Part shown: one piece after another, positions 10,867 to 18,571 of the stretch | Position numbering within the stretch: the first letter of the stretch is position 1 | How the letters are laid out: each line of letters starts with the position of its first letter | From: Chthoniobacterales bacterium | GTDB taxonomy: Bacteria > Verrucomicrobiota > Verrucomicrobiia > Chthoniobacterales > JACTMZ01 | Length of the DNA: 64,000 nucleotides | Direction: 5' to 3' | NCBI GenBank assembly: GCA_018402585.1 | Contig: JAGYIO010000002.1 | Span: forward strand, 1 to 64,000 | Notes under the pieces: model-generated | The model's input: the letters and a program-made list of their open reading frames with translations, nothing else | The model's database searches: none | Told to the model about the DNA's origin: nothing | Program-made: the position numbers and the translations under genes

Positions 10867-11264
10867 GTGGTCGTCTAATAGGATATTGGAGAGAAGGACA
10901 AAGAGTCTAAAAGACCAAGAGACGCGCGGCTAAAGGCGTTAAAGGTAAGAAGGTGGGACCGTGTGCCGGAGGCACAAGGTGCAAAGGTGAGAAGTCGAAA
11001 GGGACGAGGGACTAAGAGCTTAAGAGACTGGCGCCGGAGGCGCGGTGGCGGGTAAAAGGTAAAGGGTGCGAAAGTGTGCTTAAGGCACAAGGCGGGAAGG
11101 TGAAAGAGACCAAAAGACTAAGAGACGAGCGGCTAAGCCGCAGTAGCGGGTAAAAGGTTGCGAGTAGCTGGTGGCGGGTGAAGAGTCGGAGACGAAATCG
11201 GTGTTTCGGCAGGACAGTGCTTCGGTGTGGCGGGAGAAAAGAATCCGTTGCGACAGAAGCTCGC
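10867..11264. repeat. Purine-rich intergenic repeats with small hairpins
   Basis: No gene is present. The + strand is strongly purine-rich and made of recurring phrases such as AGAGACTAAAAGACGAGCGG and GGGTAAAAGGT. Short hairpins are embedded with different but paired stems: GTGCCGGAGGCAC (10963-10975), GCGCCGGAGGCGC (11031-11043), GTGCTTAAGGCAC (11076-11088) and GCGGCTAAGCCGC (11129-11141). The same phrases recur between most island genes, always in the same orientation relative to the minus-strand genes. Confidence 0.75.
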
Positions 11265-11534
11265 TCAGGCAGCAGCAGTGAAGCCTCCCGGCAACCACAT
11301 ATCCACCGGCAGCCAGGTCTCCTGACCATCTTTGTGCGAACAGACAACAACCGCACCACCGCAGCCAATTTTGAATCCCACCACAGGGGCGGAGGATTCA
11401 AAGTCGTCGTCGGGAATAGACGCCAAACGCAGAGCATGATTGATGCCGGAGATGAGGGCATGCAAATCCCCGGTGCGGGGGTCAAACCACACTTGCTGGG
11501 CCGTGACCGGCTCGGCTTCAAAGGCTACGTTCAT
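11265..11534 (-). CDS. Small hypothetical, partner of DUF4160 gene
   Basis: An 89-residue protein I do not recognise with confidence. It begins MNVAFEAEPVTAQQVWFD and has no signal peptide or membrane segment. Its start overlaps the end of the DUF4160 gene by 17 bp, so the two are probably co-translated, like the DUF4160/DUF2442 pairs elsewhere in the island. By position it may be the second member of a toxin-antitoxin-like pair; this is inference only. Confidence 0.55.
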   Translation of the reverse strand: MNVAFEAEPVTAQQVWFDPRTGDLHALISGINHALRLASIPDDDFESSAPVVGFKIGCGGAVVVCSHKDGQETWLPVDMWLPGGFTAAA

Positions 11535-11724
11535 CGAGTAGAGCTATAAACTCATCCAAGGCCTCGCGCAACTTCTTGCCGAGGTGACTTTCCAAACCGC
11601 GCATCGGACCATCCACCCGGTCGAATACGCCAATTTCCGTATCATCGACAAAAACGTGGATATGCCGCCCGTCATGGTCGGAGCGCGTGAACTGGAAAAT
11701 GTAACCCTTTATTTTGCGGCGCAT
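11518..11724 (-). CDS. DUF4160-domain protein
   Basis: A 68-residue protein with the short DUF4160 pattern: an aromatic strand (GYIFQFTRSD) followed by the His-rich HDGRHIHVFVDD block and a C-terminal helix. DUF4160 genes usually sit beside DUF2442 genes and are suspected components of toxin-antitoxin-like modules, but their function is not established. Four DUF4160 genes or remnants occur within 10 kb here. The downstream partner is the 89-residue protein overlapping its 3' end. Confidence 0.7.
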   Translation of the reverse strand: MRRKIKGYIFQFTRSDHDGRHIHVFVDDTEIGVFDRVDGPMRGLESHLGKKLREALDEFIALLDERSL

Positions 11725-11821
11725 TCTCTGACGTCACCAGGAAGGGGAGAGGCGAGAGACCAAGAGACGAGCGGCTAAGCCGCAGTAGAGGGTAAAAGGT
11801 AAAAAGTGAAAAGTGCAAGCT

Positions 11822-12076
11822 GCCTATTCCAGCGGTTCGATGGATTCGAGTGGCAACTCCTCGCGACTTCGACGCCACGCTTCCATCAACTCCTCAAGCG
11901 TCCAGTGGTGATCTCAACCAGAGCTTCGCTCACCATAGATGGCATGAGCCGGAGTCCGCCAAGGCGGACGGAGACAGCGTGAGACCCGTGCTCCGGACGA
12001 GGGCAAAGTGCTCCGGTGGGTGTTCCCGGTAGTAGAATCGTATGATGATTCCGTAAAAACGACTGACTTCAGGCAT
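11822..12076 (-). pseudogene. DUF4160 gene disrupted by hairpin repeat
   Basis: The start MPEVSRFYGIIIRFYYREHPPEHF is almost the same as the intact copy at 15280-15540. After codon 24 the frame runs into a foreign block at about 11948-12004 that contains GTCCGCCAAGGCGGAC. The original sequence then resumes, but about 66 bp of the middle are missing. The 3' tail (homologous to SIEPLE and stop) is still recognisable at 11822. The upstream DUF2442 partner remains intact. This is a clean case of a short repeat landing in a coding sequence. Confidence 0.75.
11948..12004. repeat. Short hairpin repeat inserted in a gene
   Basis: About 57 bp present here but absent from the homologous position in the DUF4160 gene at 15280-15540. 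It contains the inverted repeat GTCCGCC-AA-GGCGGAC followed by GGAGACAGCGTGAG. Related hairpins occur at about 12667, 19955, 21174 and 24943, with loop changes. Confidence 0.7.
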
Positions 12077-12329
12077 GGACCGGGTCGCCAGCGGTCTGCC
12101 CCGCAACCTCCAGATACGCGGCATCAGGGCAAATCTCCATCTCCTCACTCCACGCGATCTGACCGTGATCGCCGATGTAAACGCCAGCGAATGCTTGCGG
12201 GTCGGCCAAGGGGGCGAAGACGCGGCGGCCAACCGAGGTCGACATGTCGATGATACCCTCGAGACCGTCGGAAAACACCAAGGCAATCCTGTCGTGAGGC
12301 AATGCGGAGACACGAACGGGACGTTTCAT
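12069..12329 (-). CDS. DUF2442-domain protein
   Basis: An 86-residue protein with the DUF2442 layout: a strand-rich start VRVSALPHDRIALVFSDG, then GIIDMS and a C-terminal AYLEVAG. It is about 90 percent identical by eye to the copy at 15533-15793. Its 3' end overlaps the start of the broken DUF4160 gene (ATG within the last codons), as in the intact pair. DUF2442/DUF4160 pairs are a recurring, functionally unproven module. Retention of DUF2442 beside a dead DUF4160 would fit an antitoxin-like role, but that is speculation. Confidence 0.72.
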   Translation of the reverse strand: MKRPVRVSALPHDRIALVFSDGLEGIIDMSTSVGRRVFAPLADPQAFAGVYIGDHGQIAWSEEMEICPDAAYLEVAGQTAGDPVHA

Positions 12330-12842
12330 AAGGCTAAAATAACTCCGGTAGGTGGATGGTCAAGGGAGGGGCGGGTGGAGGAGTGATAAAAAAAGTGTTC
12401 AGTGGTCGCCTAAGGGCTGTCTCGCGAAGCCTCGGCTCAGTGGTTCAGTTTTGGCTAAAGCCCGTTTGGTCGCCGCGGCGACCCATCTACGCTGCGCTGC
12501 GGTTTGCAGACTCGGCTCAGCCGGAACAAGCCAAGTCTGAGCCGGAGTCGCAGACGGAGACAGGCCCAAGCCAAACTTGAGCCGGAGTCGTAGACGGAGA
12601 CAGGCTGAGGGCTGAGACGTGAAAGCTGAGCCGCAGACAGGCCCAAGCCAAACCTGATGTCAACCGGAGTCCGCCGTGGCGGACGAAGATAGGTTGTCGC
12701 AGCAACCAAATGTCGAAGGCGCGGACTGAACACTGCTCACTGAAGACCACATACTCCGCGCGGTGCGGCTGACACGCAATACGGGCTGAGCAGTCTCCAA
12801 CAACCAAACGCAAGAGAGTGTGGGGCTGCAGCAGAAGACCGC
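12330..12842. repeat. Repeat-filled intergenic region
   Basis: No gene is supported. It contains the palindrome GGTCGCCGCGGCGACC (12468-12483) within the recurring 'TTTTGGCTAA ... CATCTACGCTGCGCTGCGG' phrase. The stretch from about 12604 to 12790 is repeated almost exactly at about 24883-25070, including a GTCCGCC/GGCGGAC hairpin and a GGTTGTCGCAGCAACC palindrome. Confidence 0.7.
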
Positions 12843-13151
12843 TCAACCAGCTGCAGCAAGAGCTTCGCGGGTGCCAATGGCAATAGAGGCTTGCAAAAGC
12901 TCTTTGATCAATGAGTCACACCCACGGAAGCGGACTTGCTTGGCAAACTCGGTCGGAAAGTGCGCGACGAGAGTAGCTACCAGTCCGTTGCTGAATGAAG
13001 TGGTCATATTGCGCACTCGCGAGAAATCGAAAACGATCTCACAACCGGCGGACAGGGCCGGCTCGACTTCTGTAAAGCGGAACTCATTGGCAAGATTGCC
13101 ATCGGCCAGAAAAGAGCCGAACCGCTCGCGCATGGAAAACACGGTTTTCAT
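12843..13151 (-). CDS. STAS-like DUF4325 protein
   Basis: A 102-residue protein resembling the STAS-like DUF4325 family. The core FDFSRVRNMTTSFSNGLVATLV resembles the strand-helix turn of STAS/anti-sigma-antagonist folds. The first ATG overlaps the stop of the GHKL ATPase gene (ATGA), so the two are translationally coupled. Known STAS proteins bind or are phosphorylated by GHKL kinases. The expected phospho-acceptor Ser in the loop could be one of the S/T residues in this core, but I cannot assign it. The function of this two-gene system is not established. Confidence 0.65.
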   Translation of the reverse strand: MKTVFSMRERFGSFLADGNLANEFRFTEVEPALSAGCEIVFDFSRVRNMTTSFSNGLVATLVAHFPTEFAKQVRFRGCDSLIKELLQASIAIGTREALAAAG

Positions 13152-14110
13152 TCAAACAAGTTTTCGCCGGAGCGCTCTTCTGTCAAGTTCAGGGCGCGAT
13201 TGGCTTCGACAACCAACCCCCTGAAGTCGCTGATTTGTCCCCGATCAAAAAGCAGCGATACCACAGTGCCTGGCATCTCATGGCGCAACGAACCAGCCGT
13301 GGCCGGTGCCGAGCCGCGGCGGTGGACCCAGGCATCACCGGAGCAAATAAAGAATTCCCCGCCGCTCGCAGCCAGCATGTGGCCAATCATGCTCAGACCC
13401 ATTCCGCGATTCGGCGGTTCACCATAGGGACCGGTGCGCAAGTGGTTCTTGCTGGAAACCCATGGCTCCAAAGCTTTCTGCAAGGCCTGCGCATGAGACA
13501 TGTCCTCGCGAAAATGCGGGGAACCAGCCAGACGAAAGCTTTCGCGTATGCCGACACCACAGTCCGCAATGCCGATACGGGACCAACTTCGCGAATGGAC
13601 ATACTGTCCGGAGACAAAACCCGTGGCGTTGGCATGCTGCTGACTGTTCGCCATAACCTCGCCCAACGAGAACTCGGAAAAAAGAACCGCTTCGTCCTGC
13701 ATATCCGTGGTTCCGGCCAAACATGCGGCAAGCCGGCCCGCCAGAGGGTCTTTGAGCCTTGCCACTCCAGGCTCCACGCGTTGGATCTCGAAAAAGGCCG
13801 TGCGAGGATCATGCCTTTCGAATGGCTCGGGCAGAATGAATCCAAGCTGCTCGAAGAAGTCGATGCGCTGCAGGTAGCGACAGGCATCCGAACTGAGGTG
13901 GTTGGTGAAGCTTACGACGCGCCCTCGCTTGACCCAGCGATCGACGATTGCACAAGTGAAGACAACCGCGGCAGGGATCCAGTAATCGACCGAGCAAAAA
14001 TCCAAAACAACCTTGTTGTCTGTTCCATCGTGTGAAGAAAGCAAATCGAGCAACTTGGGCAGGTTGCTTTCAAAAACTTTTGACGGAAGTCGTAGAACAG
14101 ATTGGCTCAT
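13148..14110 (-). CDS. STAS-like/GHKL ATPase fusion protein
   Basis: A 320-residue protein. Residues of about 1-95 look STAS-like (VVLDFCSVDYWIPAAVVF). Residues of about 130-270 are a GHKL ATPase: the N box LGEVMANSQQHAN, the G1 box GIADCGVGI, and the G2 box NRGMGLSMIGHMLAASGG. There is no transmembrane segment, sensor domain or phospho-accepting His motif, so it is not an ordinary sensor kinase. It forms an overlapping pair with the DUF4325 gene. The arrangement resembles anti-sigma/anti-anti-sigma switching modules, but with both halves carrying STAS-like folds. Location in a toxin-antitoxin island suggests an accessory or defence role; unproven. Confidence 0.75.
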   Translation of the reverse strand: MSQSVLRLPSKVFESNLPKLLDLLSSHDGTDNKVVLDFCSVDYWIPAAVVFTCAIVDRWVKRGRVVSFTNHLSSDACRYLQRIDFFEQLGFILPEPFERHDPRTAFFEIQRVEPGVARLKDPLAGRLAACLAGTTDMQDEAVLFSEFSLGEVMANSQQHANATGFVSGQYVHSRSWSRIGIADCGVGIRESFRLAGSPHFREDMSHAQALQKALEPWVSSKNHLRTGPYGEPPNRGMGLSMIGHMLAASGGEFFICSGDAWVHRRGSAPATAGSLRHEMPGTVVSLLFDRGQISDFRGLVVEANRALNLTEERSGENLFE

Positions 14111-14146
14111 CGAGAAACAGCGGGCAGACCTTAGAGACTGACGCCG

Positions 14147-14254
14147 TTAAATCGCCCCACTCGTCACCGCACTAAGCACGCAGTTCTTGAGCGACAACGC
14201 CGACGCGTTGAACACCGGGAAGTCCACGCCGACATTGCGGAGTTCGATGGAAGT
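14147..14254 (-). pseudogene. Remnant N-terminus of Wzt-type ATPase
   Basis: A 35-codon frame reads TSIELRNVGVDFPVFNASAL and continues LSLKNCVLSAVTSGAI, then a stop. This matches the N-terminal strand-helix start of polysaccharide ABC exporter ATPases as I know the family. No start codon remains: the codon before is preceded by an in-frame stop. Everything beyond the first domain segment is gone. It may be the lost partner of the orphan permease at 22020-22856. Confidence 0.6.
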
Positions 14255-14464
14255 TTGTTTTCACTTAATGCAAAATGATGAATGGAGAATGCAGAATGGG
14301 AAAGAGACAGCCGAAGCGAAGCGGAGACCAAAAAGCTTAAGAGACCAAAAGACGAGCGGCTAAACCACATTAACGGGTAGCTAGTGGCGTGTTAAGGGTT
14401 GAAGACTAGAGGCCGGAGGCCTGCTGTCGGAGAGTAAAGTGACAACTCAGCGGCGCAATTGGGC

Positions 14465-15004
14465 TCACTTCGCATCCCGCACGTGGAATCCGATGCTCTT
14501 GTTCGGCGGATCCGGCGGGGGAAGCAAAAGCGGCCGGATTTTCTTGATCACGTCACGCAGGGCAATGTCGTGACCGACCAGCGTTTTTTCGATCGAGGCA
14601 AGGCGCTTTTCCAGCAACACGTTGGCCGCAACTTCCTCGCGAAGGCGGACAAAGGCACGAATAACATACACGCTCATGGCGACGGCATGCGGGCTGTTGA
14701 GGATGTTTGCGGCCTGAAGCGCGCCATGCTCCGTGAAGACCCACGGGAGCGTTCTACGGCCACCACGACCTGAGGGGGTCTTTGGTATCGCAGTTTGCGA
14801 TGTCAAAGCCTCGGTCTCCTCTTTGCTCAATTGGAAACGGAAGTCCTCCGGAAAACGCGCCTGATTGCGTTTCACTGCCTCGTTGAAGCGGAAAGTCTGC
14901 ACTCCGTAAATACGCGCCAAGTCCGCGTCGAGAATGACGCGCTGACCGCGCACGTGGTGGATGACGCTATCGACGGGTGGCAGAAGTTTTCCTGGATTTT
15001 TCAC
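14465..15004 (-). CDS. ORF6N-domain protein
   Basis: A 179-residue protein with the ORF6N hallmark VRGQRVILDADLARIYGV near residue 18, then FRFNEAVKRNQARFPEDF and the FTEHGALQAANIL block. The C-terminal half has a helical segment ending near PPPDPPNKSIGFHVRDAK. ORF6N proteins occur in phages and accessory islands and are thought to bind DNA. It stands alone between repeat tracts. A fragment with nearly the same sequence (residues of about 40-65) lies at 23679-23752, showing that a second copy existed. Confidence 0.8.
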   Translation of the reverse strand: MKNPGKLLPPVDSVIHHVRGQRVILDADLARIYGVQTFRFNEAVKRNQARFPEDFRFQLSKEETEALTSQTAIPKTPSGRGGRRTLPWVFTEHGALQAANILNSPHAVAMSVYVIRAFVRLREEVAANVLLEKRLASIEKTLVGHDIALRDVIKKIRPLLLPPPDPPNKSIGFHVRDAK

Positions 15005-15279
15005 AGAAGATAGTGGGAGAGGCCGAGGGCCGCGGTGAAAAGTTACAGGTTAAAGGTGGAAGGTTGGGAAGCGCCTAAGGGTCTAAGAGCTTAAGAGACC
15101 AAAAGACGAGCGGCTAAAACGCAGTAGCGGGTAAAAGGTGGGAGCCGAGCGTAGCGAGACAGCGTGAGGCGTAGCCGAGGGCAACGTGAGACTAAAAGAC
15201 GGGCGGCGAAGCCGCAGTAGCGGGTAAAAGGTAATCCGCCTGCGTAATTCTATGGCGTGACGAGGAGGGTGCAAGCTGT
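15005..15279. repeat. Repeat-filled intergenic region
   Basis: No gene. It holds several copies of the purine-rich phrase family, with hairpin variants such as GCGGCGAAGCCGC near 15203 and a degenerated GCGGCTAAAACGC near 15110. The phrase GAGCGTAGCGAGACAGCGTGAG also occurs. Confidence 0.65.
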
Positions 15280-15540
15280 CTATTCCAGCGGTTCGATGGA
15301 TTCGAGTGGCAACTCCTCGCGACTGCGACGCCACGCTTCCATCAACTCCTCGAGGTGTTGGCGCCGCCATTCGTTGACAAGTTGCAGCGCTTTGGGCGGA
15401 AGGAAACCCTCGTAGATGCGTCCAGTGCTGATCTCAACCAGGGCTTCATGCTCACCATAAATGGCATGAAAGTGCTCCGGTGGGTGTTCCCGGTAGTAGA
15501 ATCGTATGATGATTCCGTAAAAACGACTTACTTCAGGCAT
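15280..15540 (-). CDS. DUF4160-domain protein (intact copy)
   Basis: An 86-residue DUF4160 protein starting MPEVSRFYGIIIRFYYREHPP with the HFHAIYGEHEALVEIS block, matching the family's aromatic strand and His-rich turn. It ends with a basic/acidic helix (WRRQHLEELMEAWRRSREEL). The start lies 8 bp inside the upstream DUF2442 gene, indicating co-translation. This copy shows what the interrupted gene at 11822-12076 looked like. A role in growth control is suspected for such pairs but not shown. Confidence 0.78.
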   Translation of the reverse strand: MPEVSRFYGIIIRFYYREHPPEHFHAIYGEHEALVEISTGRIYEGFLPPKALQLVNEWRRQHLEELMEAWRRSREELPLESIEPLE

Positions 15541-15793
15541 GGACCGGTTCACCGGCGATTTGCCCCGCCACCTCCAGATACGCGGCATCAGGACAAATCT
15601 CCATCTCTTCACTCCACGCGATCTGACCGCGATCGCCGATGTAAACACCAGCGAATGCTTGCGGGTCGGCCAAGGGGGCGAAGACGCCGCGGCCAACCAT
15701 AGTCGATACGTCGATGATACCCTCGAGACCGTCGGAAAACACCAAGGCAATCCTGGCGTGAGGCAATGCGGAGACACGAATGGGACGTTTCAT
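15533..15793 (-). CDS. DUF2442-domain protein
   Basis: An 86-residue DUF2442 protein, VRVSALPHARIALVFSDG, nearly identical to that at 12069-12329. It overlaps the DUF4160 start at its 3' end. Both copies of this pair are preceded by closely similar upstream sequence, so the whole module was duplicated, about 3.5 kb apart. One copy later lost its DUF4160 member. Confidence 0.75.
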   Translation of the reverse strand: MKRPIRVSALPHARIALVFSDGLEGIIDVSTMVGRGVFAPLADPQAFAGVYIGDRGQIAWSEEMEICPDAAYLEVAGQIAGEPVHA

Positions 15794-16082
15794 AAGGCTA
15801 AAATAAGTTCAGGCGGTGCATAGTCAAGGGAAGGGCGGGCGGAGGAGTGATAAAAAAGTGTTCAGTGGTTCAGTTTTGGCTAAGGCCCGTTTGGTCGCCG
15901 CGGCGACCTATCTTCGCTGCGCTACGGTATCAGTTGATCGCTAGGGCGACCTATCTTCGCTGCGCTACGGTATCAGTTGGTCGCTATAGCGACCTATCTC
16001 CGGCTTCGCCTCCGGTTGCGCTGATAGGCAACGCGGGCTGGTTTACTCTTGGGAAGTTAAGGAACCAAGTAACTAAACAGTT
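15794..16082. repeat. Palindrome-containing repeats
   Basis: No gene. Three tandem units of a roughly 45-bp phrase carry different palindromic cores: GGTCGCCGCGGCGACC (15893-15908), the imperfect GATCGCTAGGGCGACC (15936-15951) and GGTCGCTATAGCGACC (15979-15994). The flanking text (CTATCTTCGCTGCGCTACGG, or CTCCGGCTTCGCCTCCGG) is shared. Confidence 0.75.
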
Positions 16083-16119
16083 TAGCGCAGCTGCGAGGCG
16101 GATGAAAAAGTCAGGGCCT

Positions 16120-16795
16120 CTAGATGCTGCCGAAGACAGGGGGAATTTCACGCGCGGCCGCGCGCAGGCTTTGGCCTTGTGCGCGCAAGGTCGCATCGAG
16201 CGAAACATCATCCGTGTCCGGAGCCAGAACTTTCTCGACCAACTCACGGTGCGCAGCGAACCGCGCATGATGCGGATGCGAGGGGGAAGTCCAGTGGCGC
16301 AAAAGCCGGGCGCGGGTGGCTGGCTTGGCCCAAAGCAAGCGGCCGTATTCGAGCCGGGCCAGATCTTGGTAACTGGCGTATTTGCCCAGGGGATTCACGG
16401 GAGTTTTTCGCCCACTCGGCGTGCAGCTTATCAGGCGGTTCCCCGCGCTTCAACTTGGGCACCAGCAGACCGTCCATCGAGGGAACCAGCACCTCGAGCA
16501 GTCCATATGGTTTGCGGGAGGCACGCTGCATCCAATCCGCCGGCATTTCGCTCAACACAGCCGAGGGCATGAGATTGACATGCCAGCCGTGACGCTGCTC
16601 GAACTGGCCACCGATCAGGGCTTCGTAACCCAAAAGCGCGACGGCATCACTCTGCGTGACCGGATCGACATCCATGCTGTTTTCGGGAAGCGGGATTTCC
16701 AAACCACGCTGCGCAGCATGCCAGAGTAGTCCGCCGGATCCGATCAAAATGAGTGAACCGGGCTCGCCGAGCACGGACCCCACTCTTGGAGCCAC
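16120..16795 (-). pseudogene. Nucleotidyltransferase-like gene, frameshifted (copy A)
   Basis: Two frames combine to a protein of about 220 residues. The first has SLILIGSGGLLWHAAQRGL, SMDVDPVTQSDAVALLG and a stretch ending KLHAEWAK. The second continues NPLGKYASYQDLARLEYGRL. The G-S-G-G-like start and D-x-D suggest a nucleotidyltransferase fold (AbiEii/DUF6036-like); this is tentative. The break lies in an A5 run near 16405, where one base fewer gives a continuous frame, and the N-terminus may also be shifted near 16790. A terminal-inverted-repeat element sits directly upstream and may have cut off the true start. The same break is present in copy B. Confidence 0.6.
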
Positions 16796-16827
16796 GCTTC
16801 AACTTGACCCGGATGTTTGCGTTCCCG

Positions 16828-17053
16828 CTTAGCCGTAACCATGCAATTGAAGACGCAATAAAAGCGCGGCTTGGTTCGGTTTGTCCAGGGGGCACGGCCG
16901 TCCCGGCCGTGTTGTCGGGTCGTGACGGGCGGGACGCCCGTGCCCCCTTGGCGACGTGCCACCTCGCTCACCAAATAGTTAGTCAACTCTCGCCCAGACG
17001 CGACTCTGTTGCCGTGCCAGAAATGGCAGAATGTTTTGCCTGGTTCCCGCTTA
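16828..17053. mobile_element. MITE-like element, copy 1
   Basis: About 226 bp with a left end CTTAGCCGTAACCA and a GC-rich hairpin core (GGGGGCACGGCCGTCCCGG pairing with CGGGACGCCCGTGCCCCC). No transposase is encoded. The right end here is altered to TGGTTCCCGCTTAG, and the host sequence TTCCCGCTTAG stands at both ends, which may be a target duplication or a repair product. Confidence 0.7.
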
Positions 17054-17220
17054 GGTCATCGGAGAAGCGGAGGGTAAGGGGGAGGGTTGCGGGGATTTGG
17101 GCGCGCTGCCGCCCTTGGTCGCGGCGGGGAGTCCGCGCGACCGGCCTGATTTTCAAAATGTGGGGTTCCGACACTTTCTTTTGCGCTGCGCCTGGTCGGA
17201 CGGCGAAGCGGTTTCTTGCC

Positions 17221-17730
17221 CTAAAGTTTCAGAAATTTCACGAGCCAAGGCACGACTTTCTGGCCTTTGCCCAGCCAGTATTTGAGGCGGTCCATCCGTT
17301 CGGCGGGGAGTTGGCGGTCATATTCCGGAAGTGATTGCATCATTTTCTCCATGCGTTGGATGCGTTCCTGCGCGGTGCGCATGCGAGGGAGAAGTTCCTC
17401 TTCAATGTAGGAGGTGGCGAAGCGGCTGAGTTCGCCGCTGGCCACGTAGTGATCCTTGCGCGCACCGGGCGTGTAGACCGTGCGGACCGCGCCGAATTCT
17501 CGCAGGAGTTTCAGGCCCTGGCTCGCCGCGCCCAAACTCATGCCGGTGCGGGCCATGATGTCAGCCATGGCGAGCGGTTGGGCGGAGACAAAGAGGAGTC
17601 CGTAAATCTCGCCGACCGATTTGGGCCAGCCGAGCAGGCGGAGGAAATTGATAAACATCTCGATCGACTCGATCTCGAGATCCGAGAGATGGGAGGCTTT
17701 AAGCCGTGGGGCTTCGGCGAGGGCGGGCAT
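17221..17730 (-). CDS. GbsR/MarR-type transcriptional regulator (copy A)
   Basis: A 169-residue winged-helix regulator of the GbsR-like MarR branch. The helix-turn-helix lies in LAMADIMARTGMSLGAASQGLKLLREFGAVRTV, given here as residues of about 53-85, preceded by GWPKSVGEIYGLLF and followed by a wing with GARKDHYVA. The C-terminal third is a coiled dimerisation helix. Relatives often control osmoprotectant or lipid genes, but the target here is unknown. The paralogue at 27590-28099 is about 88 percent identical up front and identical over the last 45 or so residues, a sign of gene conversion. Confidence 0.8.
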   Translation of the reverse strand: MPALAEAPRLKASHLSDLEIESIEMFINFLRLLGWPKSVGEIYGLLFVSAQPLAMADIMARTGMSLGAASQGLKLLREFGAVRTVYTPGARKDHYVASGELSRFATSYIEEELLPRMRTAQERIQRMEKMMQSLPEYDRQLPAERMDRLKYWLGKGQKVVPWLVKFLKL

Positions 17731-18066
17731 GAGAGGAGGAGGAGAAGGCTGAGGTTGGAAACTTGAAACCTGAGTGAAGGGGGAAGGAGAGGGCTGAGAA
17801 CTGAAACCGGAAACCTGAGTGGGGAAGCGGGAGGGCCGCGGTGGCGGGTGACTGGTTACAAGTTAAAAGTAAAAGGTTGGAAGGCGGTAAGGCCTCGTCA
17901 CAGCATGGGAGAGTTCGACACTGAACACTGAAAACTCTGCGCTATGCGCAGCTAGCCACCGATTGCGGAAGATGAACGGCGAGGATTCTTCCTGGTATCA
18001 GTTGATCGCTAGGGCGACCTATCTTCGCTGCGCCTCCGGTTGCGCTGGCACGCAACACGGACGTGT
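17731..18066. repeat. Repeat-filled intergenic region
   Basis: No gene is seen. The stretch contains phrases AACTGAAACCGGAAACCTGAG, a partial purine-rich unit and, near 18003, the imperfect palindrome GATCGCTAGGGCGACC with the usual CTATCTTCGCTGCGCC flank. Confidence 0.6.
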
Positions 18067-18414
18067 TCAGGCGTGCGCGCGGAGGAACTTTTGGACCTCG
18101 TCGTGGTTTCCAAGAAAATGGAAATACAGGGATCCGTGAATGTCTTGGAAGATTAGGCGTTGCTGAAGGCCCGCGCGAGATTCGTAAAGATTCGGAGCCA
18201 AACGCCGGATGCCCAAGCCACCGTGCAAGTGAGGGTAGCCCCAGTTAGCACGCACGGCTTCGATGGCATTGCCCAGCCTGCGGCGGTCGGGCTTGGAAAG
18301 AAGACGAAGCTGCGCGATGAGGTCGGGATCGATCTCAATCGGCAAGGATGGCTTCGAGGTCGCCGTGGAACTTTTTTGCGGTCCCTTTGCGGCGGGCGGT
18401 TTGCGCTTTGGCAT
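18067..18414 (-). CDS. RelE/ParE-like toxin
   Basis: A small basic protein with the RelE-fold pattern: the helices IDPDLIAQLRLLSKPDRRRLGNAIEAV (residues of about 30-58), then GLGIRRLAPNLYESRAG and QRLIFQDIHGSLYFHFLGNHDEVQKFL. Such toxins cleave mRNA on the ribosome or poison gyrase. The ATG at 18414 gives 115 residues but overlaps the antitoxin by 80 bp. A TTG at 18345 gives 92 residues with only an 11-bp overlap and a more usual length. It follows the antitoxin gene on the same strand, as in type II modules. Confidence 0.68.
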   Translation of the reverse strand: MPKRKPPAAKGPQKSSTATSKPSLPIEIDPDLIAQLRLLSKPDRRRLGNAIEAVRANWGYPHLHGGLGIRRLAPNLYESRAGLQQRLIFQDIHGSLYFHFLGNHDEVQKFLRAHA

Positions 18415-18571
18415 GAAGTTGACGGGAAACGGAACGGAGTTCGGCAGCCTCAAGGCCGTAGGCACCCTGCGAACGACCAAGCAGGAATCGCGCAAAATCG
18501 GTGACTTCGGCCCGCTTCGCTGCCGGCAACGCCTCGCAAAGCTCGACGATTTCCATGGTTTCCGTGCTCAT
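18335..18571 (-). CDS. Antitoxin of RelE-like pair
   Basis: A 78-residue acidic-then-basic protein, MSTETMEIVELCEALPAAKRAEVTDFARFLL, followed by a basic tail. The N-terminal helix pair resembles DUF2281-type antitoxins. It precedes the RelE-like gene on the same strand, the normal antitoxin-first order, and should bind both its toxin and its own promoter. The family assignment is tentative. Confidence 0.6.
   Translation of the reverse strand: MSTETMEIVELCEALPAAKRAEVTDFARFLLGRSQGAYGLEAAELRSVSRQLHAKAQTARRKGTAKKFHGDLEAILAD

Larger units (their letters stand above)
16083..17357. repeat. Long direct repeat, copy A
   Basis: This 1,275-bp segment is repeated at 26452-27726 with only one difference that I noticed (GTGCCACCTC versus GTGCCAACTC). 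It spans the frameshifted nucleotidyltransferase-like gene, one terminal-inverted-repeat element and the last 45 codons of a GbsR-type regulator. Identity stops abruptly inside the regulator gene, upstream of which the two regulators differ by about 10-15 percent. Confidence 0.9.

Noticed and set aside
10867-11264. Possible CRISPR array in the repeated intergenic text
   Set aside because: Repeat units vary in length and spacing, spacers are not unique or uniform, and no cas gene is present.
13148-14110. Annotation as a sensor histidine kinase
   Set aside because: It has the GHKL ATPase but no phospho-accepting His region, no sensor and no response regulator nearby.
16647-16986. Small minus-strand frames inside the MITE copies (TNYLVSELARRQGG type)
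   Set aside because: They recur only because the element recurs; they run through the hairpin core, change frame between copies and have no start context.
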